A program made the translations under genes and the position numbers. From Bacteroidales bacterium (lineage in GTDB: Bacteria; Bacteroidota; Bacteroidia; Bacteroidales; VadinHA17): a stretch of DNA of 5,080 nt. Below the pieces are notes generated by a model. It had not been told where the DNA came from. It ran no database searches and worked only from the letters and a program-made list of their open reading frames with translations. Location: positions 1 to 5,080 of the forward strand of contig JAOZKQ010000169.1 in assembly GCA_029935275.1 (NCBI GenBank), read 5' to 3'. Of this stretch, positions 1 to 5,080 are shown one piece after another (positions within the stretch are counted from its first letter, which is position 1; each line of letters begins with the position of its first letter).

Positions 1-622
1 CCGGAGTATCATCACTTTTTAGACAAAGACTTAGATAAACCGGAGGATTATTAAGCTGATATTCCTTTTTTATCCATTCCGTTTCCTCTTTATATGCTAA
101 TTTAACAGCATCTTCACCAACTTTATAGTAAGCAATAACCGGCTGGTCATGTGAGTTCAATTCAATACTACACATGGTTTGATCCATAGAACCAAAGACA
201 ACAAAGAATTCATCGACGGTTTCTTTAATCCAACCTCCAGCTGTTTTCGTCATGTATTTTAATCCCGCACCAGGGCAAATAGTAAATTCACAACCCTCCT
301 GAAAACAAATATGGGGGCTATTTTCTGAATCAATAGCTAAATCACTTGAAACCCCGGTATATCTTAAGCTGTCAATAACGGATACCACCCATTTATCACC
401 TGATTTTACTGCATATTTTAAATCGTAAAAATCAACATCCAAATAAGCTATATGTGCTACATTATTGTTATCAATTTCCAAAGAGCAATATTTACCATTG
501 TTTATTCCGGTACTGTCAACTGCTTCCCGGTTCCACACCTGAGCCTTAAGATTTGAATTATATCCTAATAAGGAAAAGGCCAACATTAAAAAGAAAATGA
601 AATTTTTTAGATTTGTTTTCAT
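1..622 (-). CDS. Secreted propeller-type repeat protein, 3' end cut off by the window edge
   Basis: An open frame starts at ATG 622-620 and runs without a stop to the left edge, giving 207 residues of a longer protein. Residues 1-27 form a signal peptide (basic start, hydrophobic core FIFFLMLAFSLLG, likely cleavage after LKA, leaving Gln28 at +1). The mature part has degenerate repeats of about 47-58 residues with the pattern D-x5-H-[IV]-x-[YF], then L-K-Y, then a Trp: D51/H57, D98/H104, a weaker third copy at N156/V162, and a fourth starting at the edge. This is the same pattern as residues 490-838 of the 1043-residue protein in this window, so the two are probably paralogous in that region. 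The likely fold is a beta-propeller; no catalytic residues are recognisable. A T9SS sorting domain could lie in the missing C-terminus, but this cannot be seen. The function is unknown. The start is well supported by the signal peptide. Confidence 0.85.
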   Translation of the reverse strand, partial: MKTNLKNFIFFLMLAFSLLGYNSNLKAQVWNREAVDSTGINNGKYCSLEIDNNNVAHIAYLDVDFYDLKYAVKSGDKWVVSVIDSLRYTGVSSDLAIDSENSPHICFQEGCEFTICPGAGLKYMTKTAGGWIKETVDEFFVVFGSMDQTMCSIELNSHDQPVIAYYKVGEDAVKLAYKEETEWIKKEYQLNNPPVYLSLCLKSDDTP

Positions 623-734
623 GATAATAATATTTAAAAACTAAATGATTCGTAAAAGTTATTATTAACTCCAAAGTATTGGATATTGAAATATTTATTA
701 ATCAACAACATTCATAATTATTGGGAATCCCAGG
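623..734. other. Intergenic gap of 112 bases between the DUF4412-like gene and the partial repeat-protein gene
   Basis: This very A+T-rich stretch is the only sizeable non-coding DNA in the window. It holds no ORF, no RNA gene and no convincing GC-rich hairpin followed by a T-run, so I see no intrinsic terminator for the upstream gene. TGGGAATCCCA at 722-732 is a perfect 11-base palindrome around one central base, but it cannot form a normal loop. The length suggests room for a separate promoter for the gene starting at 622. Confidence 0.6.
672..705 (-). promoter_or_regulatory. Weak candidate Bacteroidota-type promoter for the gene starting at 622
   Basis: Read on the minus strand, ATACTTTG (679-672) matches the Bacteroidota -7 consensus TAnnTTTG at the TTTG half but not at the leading TA. 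A TTG at 705-703 could be the -33 element, but the spacing of 23 bases is on the long side. Initiation would fall near 665, leaving a leader of about 43 bases. In DNA this A+T-rich such matches occur by chance, so this is only a candidate. Confidence 0.22.
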
Positions 735-1643
735 TTAGCGTTTTTCCTTAGCAACTTCTATATGCATCTTCCCCTCATGAACCTGTATGATCAAATCGTC
801 ACCAGGCTCCCAATAATTACCAAATGATTCAGTTTCATTTTTGTAAAGACGTTTAGTTCTGTAACTGACCGGATATTGATCTTTATCGGGCACTTTCATT
901 CCGTTTCTCATGGATAAAATTGTGATGATTTTAGCTGGTTTGCTTGTCTCGTTTTTGAGGTAAACATAAAGATACTTGTTTTTCTGGACGTTGAAGACAA
1001 TTTGATCCCCCCTGACAAATTCACCTTTTACCGGGAGGGTGGCTTCTATTGTCTTCCATGATTCTGGCGGCGGCGGTTCAGGAATCTTAATCCGCATCTG
1101 GTCATCTACTTCGGTGTAATCCTCAGGGATAGTAAACAAACTGACATCCACCTCCTTTTGTTCTATATTACTCAATTCCACGAAGGTGTTTTCCCTCCCC
1201 TGGTAAGTCATCTTGACTAAGAAATCGAGTTCTTTTGAGTACCAGGCCGTAATTACTTTTTCATCACCGGCATATAATTCCAGCTTTTCTGCTTCTACAC
1301 CCAAAATTTTTTCAGTACCTGTGTTCTTTTCGGTAAAACGGTTCTGCATCCGTTTGAATCCCTGGTTTGGATCCATCATTCCGCTAAAAGATGAAGTTGT
1401 TTCTGTGTAACGAACATATTTATTGTCAGGGTATAAGATGGCTGTTCGATTAGCAACCGGATCTACAATCACTACTCCCTTTATACCATCTTCTTCAAAA
1501 TCATAGCGGTACTTTTCCCCATCTGACTTAACTATGTAAGTTTTTTTATTTCCTCGTTGTACATCTGTCAGTTCAGCGGTAAACTGAGCGCAAAGTGGAA
1601 GAATAAACAATGAAACAGTAAACAAAAGGATTACTTTTTTCAT
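735..1643 (-). CDS. Exported DUF4412/LolA-like protein with an extra C-terminal domain
   Basis: The protein has 302 residues. Residues 1-19 are a signal peptide (MKK, then a hydrophobic core to LPLCA) with Gln20 at +1. Cys18 is not in a good lipobox because Leu precedes it, so signal peptidase I is more likely than lipidation. Residues about 21-180 resemble DUF4412 and related LolA/LolB-fold proteins of Bacteroidota: YRYDFE, a strand pair VVIVDP and TAILYPDNKYVRY, then ILGVEAEKLEL, AWYSKEL, a short VELSNI strand and a closing LFTIPEDY. A proline-rich linker (PEPPPPESW, 188-196) leads to an unrecognised region at about 200-302 that looks rich in beta strands. The LolA fold usually binds lipid or acts in the periplasm, but the substrate here is unknown. 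The start lies 2 bases after the stop of the 1043-residue gene, which implies co-transcription and probably translational coupling. The family call rests on motif resemblance, not on a search. Confidence 0.85.
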   Translation of the reverse strand: MKKVILLFTVSLFILPLCAQFTAELTDVQRGNKKTYIVKSDGEKYRYDFEEDGIKGVVIVDPVANRTAILYPDNKYVRYTETTSSFSGMMDPNQGFKRMQNRFTEKNTGTEKILGVEAEKLELYAGDEKVITAWYSKELDFLVKMTYQGRENTFVELSNIEQKEVDVSLFTIPEDYTEVDDQMRIKIPEPPPPESWKTIEATLPVKGEFVRGDQIVFNVQKNKYLYVYLKNETSKPAKIITILSMRNGMKVPDKDQYPVSYRTKRLYKNETESFGNYWEPGDDLIIQVHEGKMHIEVAKEKR

Positions 1644-1645
1644 GA

Positions 1646-4600
1646 TTATCTGGCTTTAATAAATTTAAAATGATAGAATACATTTTCCCCGGATAGCGAT
1701 ACTATGTAAATGCCACAAGGCAAATTATTTATATGAATCTGATAGCTTTGTTTATTGTTATCTATATGAATCATTTTCTCCTTAATAATTTCCCCGTTTA
1801 AAGAGATAATTTTCATGAGATATTCATCTTCAGGTATAATACCATTAAATTGAAAAACAATAAAATCTCTGGCAGGATTCGGATAAACTATAATCGAATT
1901 TTCGGCAAGGGAAGAGATGTGAGTAGCTACTTCTCCAATACCCTCGAGCGGCACTCTTAAATCAGGCTGATCGGGGTCATTTGAAATGATTCTCAGTTTG
2001 GCATATTTGTAGCCAACAGTTTGCGGATTAAATACAACATCCACAATACAGGTAGCCATAGTGTTCAGGTATTTGCAGTTACTGCCGGAAATTTCGAAAT
2101 GAGAAGCATCAATTTCAGAAAGATAAATATCGTAAATTTTAAGCAGCTTGCCTCCTCTGTTTTGAATGACAATCCTTTGAGATTGCGATGCGGTTCCCTC
2201 CGTTTGTGGATCAAAGGTGATTTGATCGGGTATGGCAAACACTTCAGGGTATGAAACGGAACCATTAATAAAATAGTAGTTTATAAAAATCAATTCTCCC
2301 TGAGTATCCTCACAGGCAACATGGATATTTCCGAAAAGGTCGGCACAGATATCAAGATCAAATATCGGATTGTCTCCTGGCTCTAACAGGTGAGTTTCCC
2401 ACGAATCATCTGTCCGGCTTGAATAGATTAATTCCATTAAAGGCCAGTCCAGATAGTTACTATAGACCAGATTGGGTTTATTATTAACATCTGTAGTGAT
2501 AGCTACAAAACCAAAACTGAAGTCCCGGTTATCTAAAATTTCATTCTGCCAGATTCCGCCCAGCCTGTTTGCATATTTCAGTACCTCAAGTCCATTTTCA
2601 GTCTGGTCTATTGATCCGACATAAATGACATGAGGCACGCCTTCATTGTCAACATCCATATCAAAAATAAATTTTTCTCCAGCCCCCCCGTAATAATTCT
2701 CTTCTACATATTCCGGAGAGCTCCAACTGCCCTCCGGGCTGTTAGTGATATAGGTTGGCTTGAAGCTGTTCGGGTCACCATATTCATTAGAAGAAATATA
2801 TACAAAGTGGGCGCGATCGTTATTGTCCAGTTCAAATGAGCTTTTGGAATAGGTAAGGTCAGAAATAAGTTCTGTTTCCCAGTCATCGGTGGTGTTATTC
2901 ATGTAAAAAAGTGAATCCCATGCGGATGATGATTTCATATAAGCAATATGCATCTTATCTTCCGAATCCAGGTGAAGTGTGAGAGAAGCACAATCTTCAG
3001 TATGTTCCTTAATTAGGACCGGACTTGACCAATCGCCGCTGACGTTGTTGATATACATAATCGATTTATCACGAAAAGCACCCGTCCCATATACAATATG
3101 GACATGGTTTTCTGAATCGATATCAATAGATTTATATTTAATATCATTTGATGTTGTCAGTTCATAATCCCTGACCCATTTACCTGTTGCGTTGTTAGCA
3201 TATATGAGTGGGCCCTGGCCCGCTCCATGAAATCCCGTATAAAGTATATGTACATCTCCCTGATTATCCGTAATTATTTTGGGACTTTGTCCGTCTCCGA
3301 CCTCATCAGGAAAAACCCATCTTACTACTGTTGTAGCGCTGATGCTATTGTTTTCTGGTATAGGATCCTCTTCTGTAGCGGTAAGCTCGCAGCTTGTTGT
3401 AATAATTGCATCTTCCACGGTCTTTACAAGCACGTTTATGCTATCTGTTTCGCCTACCTGAATGCTTGCAATATTGCATGTTAGTGTATTATTAACCAGA
3501 CTGAAAGTATGACCACCGCTACTGCTTGCATGAACAAAGTCAACCTCCTCGGGCAGGGTTTGTGTATATACCACATTTGTAGCCTCTTGATTGCCAAAAT
3601 TTTTAACAATAATGGTATAGAGCAGTGTATTGCCGGTAACTACAGTATCTGGATAATCGCTTATAATAACTCCCAGATCGGCTCCCGGTGGGCGCTCCCA
3701 CAACCAGATATCTGCCTCGTAGGCAGCAGTTCCATTCCAGTCCCTTTCGTCCTGCCATACAATCCGGTTATCATAAATAGCGGGATTAATCTGATCTTTT
3801 GCTTCAGTAATTATTGTTGAGGTACTTCCAAAGGTATCATTGATAAAGCTGTAGAGATAAATATCCCAGCTGCCGTTGCGGTACGATTGAAATACAATAT
3901 AATCTTCATAAACAGCCGGGTTTTTATCATTGGATTCGCTTATCTCGCGGAAATTTTCACCGGTATAAATAGGCCAGTCATAATTTTCGTAAACTTCCAG
4001 CGGGTCATTGATGTAATGCATATATAAGTTCCAATTGCCATCACGTTTATCTTCCCAGACTACTCTTCTTCCATGAATTGATGGGTTCAACTGATCCGCT
4101 GGATCCTCTGTCAGCTGGGTTTCTTCCTGAGTGTTGATATTGTACAAATAGATATCCAGATTACCATTTCGGGTATCTTCATAAACAATATTGAAACCAT
4201 AGATATCGGGCTTATGTTGGGATAAATCTTCATCATCTGTTATTTGTGTTAATTCTGCTGTGGCAATATCATACATGAAAATATTTGAAGTGGCAAATTC
4301 AGCATCCTGGTGGTCAGAATAAACCAGGATATTCTCATAAATTGCCGGGCTAACCTGCTCACCCGGAAGATCAAGTAAAAGATAATCGCCAATATCTGGT
4401 CTGGAAATCAGATAGGTATAAATTTCCCAACCCCCGTTTCTATTATCCTGCCACACTATTCTGTCGCCTGAAATATCGGGATGGGAAGACATTCCTGGTG
4501 TGCCAGAGGTAATTTTAGTTTCTGTACCTGAAACAATATCATATAAATATATGTCGCTACCGCTGCCTCCCCTCCATGATTCATATACAACATAATCACC

Positions 4601-4777
4601 ATCAATAGCGGGGTTGTATTGGGCAAAAGCATTATCAGTAATATTTGTCAAAGGATCGTATTGCCCAATTACAAAACCAGAGTTTAATGTAATTAAACAG
4701 AGGATAAATAAAATACGTAGGTTCTGAAAAATAAGTTTTGCTGATATAAACATTGAGTCTTCATTTGTTGGTTTCAT
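1646..4777 (-). CDS. T9SS-exported double-propeller surface protein (TolB-like, DUF11-like, Hydin-like, sorting domain)
   Basis: The protein has 1043 residues. Domains in order: a signal peptide at 1-38 (core LRILFILCLITL, cleavage likely after VIG, Gln39 at +1); seven TolB/PD40-like repeats at 42-362; a DUF11-like Ig-type domain at 365-485 (ADLGV, YTIIVKNFGNQEATNV, PENN near its end); seven different repeats at 490-838 with D-x5-H; an ASPM/SPD-2/Hydin-like domain at 842-948 (IVIQNRGG, Cys901 and Cys910, VVFNPQTVG, ISNDP); and a T9SS type A-like sorting domain at about 957-1043 (VYPNPARD, SLNGE, LPCGIYIVSL, basic end KAR). Established knowledge: such C-terminal domains direct transfer across the outer membrane and are usually cleaved, leaving the cargo on the surface or released. 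No catalytic motif is seen, so a binding or structural role is inferred. Met1 is chosen because it sits 15 bases after the OmpA-like stop; Met9 (4753) would also keep the signal peptide. Confidence 0.93.
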   Translation of the reverse strand: MKPTNEDSMFISAKLIFQNLRILFILCLITLNSGFVIGQYDPLTNITDNAFAQYNPAIDGDYVVYESWRGGSGSDIYLYDIVSGTETKITSGTPGMSSHPDISGDRIVWQDNRNGGWEIYTYLISRPDIGDYLLLDLPGEQVSPAIYENILVYSDHQDAEFATSNIFMYDIATAELTQITDDEDLSQHKPDIYGFNIVYEDTRNGNLDIYLYNINTQEETQLTEDPADQLNPSIHGRRVVWEDKRDGNWNLYMHYINDPLEVYENYDWPIYTGENFREISESNDKNPAVYEDYIVFQSYRNGSWDIYLYSFINDTFGSTSTIITEAKDQINPAIYDNRIVWQDERDWNGTAAYEADIWLWERPPGADLGVIISDYPDTVVTGNTLLYTIIVKNFGNQEATNVVYTQTLPEEVDFVHASSSGGHTFSLVNNTLTCNIASIQVGETDSINVLVKTVEDAIITTSCELTATEEDPIPENNSISATTVVRWVFPDEVGDGQSPKIITDNQGDVHILYTGFHGAGQGPLIYANNATGKWVRDYELTTSNDIKYKSIDIDSENHVHIVYGTGAFRDKSIMYINNVSGDWSSPVLIKEHTEDCASLTLHLDSEDKMHIAYMKSSSAWDSLFYMNNTTDDWETELISDLTYSKSSFELDNNDRAHFVYISSNEYGDPNSFKPTYITNSPEGSWSSPEYVEENYYGGAGEKFIFDMDVDNEGVPHVIYVGSIDQTENGLEVLKYANRLGGIWQNEILDNRDFSFGFVAITTDVNNKPNLVYSNYLDWPLMELIYSSRTDDSWETHLLEPGDNPIFDLDICADLFGNIHVACEDTQGELIFINYYFINGSVSYPEVFAIPDQITFDPQTEGTASQSQRIVIQNRGGKLLKIYDIYLSEIDASHFEISGSNCKYLNTMATCIVDVVFNPQTVGYKYAKLRIISNDPDQPDLRVPLEGIGEVATHISSLAENSIIVYPNPARDFIVFQFNGIIPEDEYLMKIISLNGEIIKEKMIHIDNNKQSYQIHINNLPCGIYIVSLSGENVFYHFKFIKAR
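1649..1909 (-). other. Type IX secretion C-terminal sorting domain (type A-like)
   Basis: Residues 957-1043 show the order typical of the Por secretion tail: V-Y-P-N-P-x-x-D at 964-971, a hydrophobic strand, K-I-I-S-L-N-G-E at 989-996, then L-P-C-G-I-Y-I-V-S-L at 1019-1028 and a short final strand ending with basic residues KAR. The length of about 87 residues is normal. This implies that the genome encodes a T9SS elsewhere and that the domain is removed after export. Confidence 0.9.
1934..2254 (-). other. ASPM/SPD-2/Hydin-like ('choice-of-anchor D') domain
   Basis: Residues 842-948 show the usual pattern of this Ig-like family: an opening ITFDPQTEGTASQSQRIVIQNRG segment split over two strands, a middle strand ending FEISGSNC, a second Cys nine residues later (ATCIVDVVF), NPQTVGYKYAKLRI, ISNDP, and a final strand before GIG. 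In bacterial members the domain often sits near a C-terminal anchor or sorting signal, as here. Confidence 0.75.
2264..3310 (-). repeat. Seven tandem D-x5-H repeats (second propeller-like region, residues 490-838)
   Basis: Units begin with a hydrophobic strand ending in Asp, then five residues, then His and a strand of the type H-[IV]-x-Y, then a strand with [LM]-x-Y and a Trp before the next unit. The Asp/His pairs are 504/510, 554/560, 604/610, 651/657, 710/716, 763/Asn769 and 813/819, with unit spacings of 50, 50, 47, 59, 53 and 50. The last unit is short and shows HVA in place of HxxY. The pattern differs from the first propeller in the same protein and matches the protein encoded at 622-1. 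A beta-propeller fold is inferred from the length, number and strand pattern of the units. Confidence 0.75.
3323..3685 (-). other. DUF11-like (Ig-type) domain of the 1043-residue protein
   Basis: Residues 365-485 match the pattern of DUF11-type repeats found in many bacterial and archaeal surface proteins: an opening ADLGV strand, V-x-x-G-x-x-x-x-Y-x-I-x-V-x-N-x-G, the ATNVVYTQTLPEEVDF segment, a central LTCNIASIQVGET, and a closing stretch with PENN. It joins the two propellers and probably acts as a spacer. The call is based on pattern resemblance only. Confidence 0.75.
3692..4654 (-). repeat. Seven tandem TolB/PD40-like repeats (first propeller, residues 42-362)
   Basis: Each unit reads roughly P-x-I-x-x-x-x-[IV]-V-[YWF]-x-[DS]-x-R-x-G-x-x-[DE]-[IL]-Y. 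The aromatic anchor falls at residues 65, 109, 153, 199, 241, 296 and 341, spacings of 44, 44, 46, 42, 55 and 45. The RxG part is kept in units 1, 2, 4, 5 and 6 and altered in 3 (HQDAE) and 7 (RDW). Unit 7 stops after its DIWLW strand and lacks the usual T-x-[IL]-T strand, while the mature N-terminus supplies one (LTNIT, 43-47), as expected if the two ends close the ring. No near-identical DNA repeats are visible, so the duplications are old. Confidence 0.85.
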
Positions 4778-4792
4778 GATAAAAGGATTTAA

Positions 4793-5080
4793 TTAATTTT
4801 TTACAAATTCAACTCTTCGGTTGGCAGCTTTTCCTTCAGGGGTATCGTTAGTATTTACGGGTTTGCTCTCTCCAAAACCCTTAGAAGTAAGACGATCGGC
4901 ACTTATCCCCATTGATACAAGTTGGGTCATTACCGTTTTAGCCCTCTCCTCCGACAGCTTCTGGTTAAAATCAAAATCACCATCACTATCAGTATGGCCT
5001 TCTATGCTGAAATTTACTTCCGGGTGTTCAGACAATAGCTTGTAGATCTTGTTTAAAATGCCCATAGACTCAGGACGCAG
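4793..5080 (-). CDS. OmpA-family peptidoglycan-binding C-terminal domain, 5' end cut off by the window edge
   Basis: The 95 visible residues are the end of an OmpA_C domain. The frame is open to the right edge; the ATG at 5065 is internal, because the residues before it (LRPES) fit the usual start of the domain, so the true start lies outside the window. Motifs: S-I-E-G-H-T-D at fragment residues 25-31, N-x-x-L-S-x-x-R-A at 39-47, G-I-S-A-D-R-L at 58-64, G-x-G-x-x-x-P at 68-74, and N-R-R-V-E at 87-91. Asp31 and Arg46 are 15 apart, as in the Asp/Arg pair that holds diaminopimelate in Acinetobacter OmpA, so peptidoglycan binding is likely intact. The stop is 15 bases before the 1043-residue gene, which suggests an operon. 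The missing N-terminus could be a barrel, a lipoprotein, or a PD40/TPR region as in PorE-type proteins; this cannot be decided here. Confidence 0.92.
   Translation of the reverse strand: MRPESMGILNKIYKLLSEHPEVNFSIEGHTDSDGDFDFNQKLSEERAKTVMTQLVSMGISADRLTSKGFGESKPVNTNDTPEGKAANRRVEFVKN

Noticed and set aside
722..732. Palindrome TGGGAATCCCA as a terminator or operator
   Set aside because: The arms meet with a single central base, so no hairpin loop can form, there is no T-run after it on either strand, and a single 11-base palindrome is not enough to claim an operator.
1581..1643. Lipoprotein signal around Cys18 of the DUF4412-like protein
   Set aside because: The residue before the Cys is Leu, which does not fit a lipobox; cleavage after Ala19 with Gln at +1 is the better reading.
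2045..2077. Cys901/Cys910 pair as an unusual metal or redox site
   Set aside because: A Cys pair at this place is a common feature of this Hydin-like domain family in bacteria and is most simply structural.
1213..3820. Several plus-strand open frames of 60-103 codons within the coding regions, for example 3509-3820 and 3227-3484
   Set aside because: They lie opposite strongly supported minus-strand domains, show no recognisable motifs, and are expected shadows of the long genes.
4793..5065. A 90-residue protein starting at the ATG at 5065
   Set aside because: The frame stays open to the right edge and the residues before this Met (LRPES) fit the OmpA_C domain, so it is the tail of a longer gene.
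1..5080. CRISPR array, tRNA or rRNA genes, insertion sequence ends, defence genes
   Set aside because: No spaced identical repeats, no RNA gene signatures, no transposase or terminal inverted repeats, and no nuclease, helicase or toxin motifs were seen on either strand.

Overview
The window looks like chromosomal DNA of a member of the Bacteroidota. The evidence is A+T-rich sequence, start codons without a clear Shine-Dalgarno, a C-terminal domain of the type IX secretion system (T9SS) sorting class, and three signal peptides that each place Gln at the predicted +1 position, a known trait of signal peptidase I substrates in this phylum. All genes are on the minus strand, so reading order runs from right to left.

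Layout, in transcription order: (1) 5080-4793, the last 95 residues of an OmpA-like, peptidoglycan-binding protein whose N-terminus is beyond the right edge. (2) 4777-1646, a 1043-residue secreted mosaic protein: signal peptide, a seven-repeat TolB/PD40-like propeller, a DUF11-like domain, a second and different seven-repeat propeller-like region, an ASPM/SPD-2/Hydin ('choice-of-anchor D')-like domain, and a T9SS type A-like sorting domain. (3) 1643-735, a 302-residue exported protein with a DUF4412/LolA-like N-terminal part and an unrecognised beta-rich C-terminal part. (4) After a 112-base intergenic stretch, 622-1, the first 207 residues of another secreted protein built from the same kind of repeat as the second propeller of gene 2.

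Genes 1 to 3 are separated by only 15 and 2 bases and are probably one transcript. Gene 4 may be read through or may have its own promoter; a weak Bacteroidota-type candidate lies in the gap. Every protein is predicted to act outside the cytoplasm: an envelope anchor (OmpA-like), a large surface or released repeat protein exported by T9SS, and a possible periplasmic or outer-membrane-associated LolA-fold protein. No enzyme, catalytic motif, mobile element, RNA gene or CRISPR array was seen. The biological role of the cluster cannot be read from the sequence; binding to a surface, glycan or protein is an inference from the propeller and Ig-like domains. I did not find clear evidence of a wholly new system. 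The most distinctive items are the double-propeller architecture and the paralogous repeat protein that follows it.
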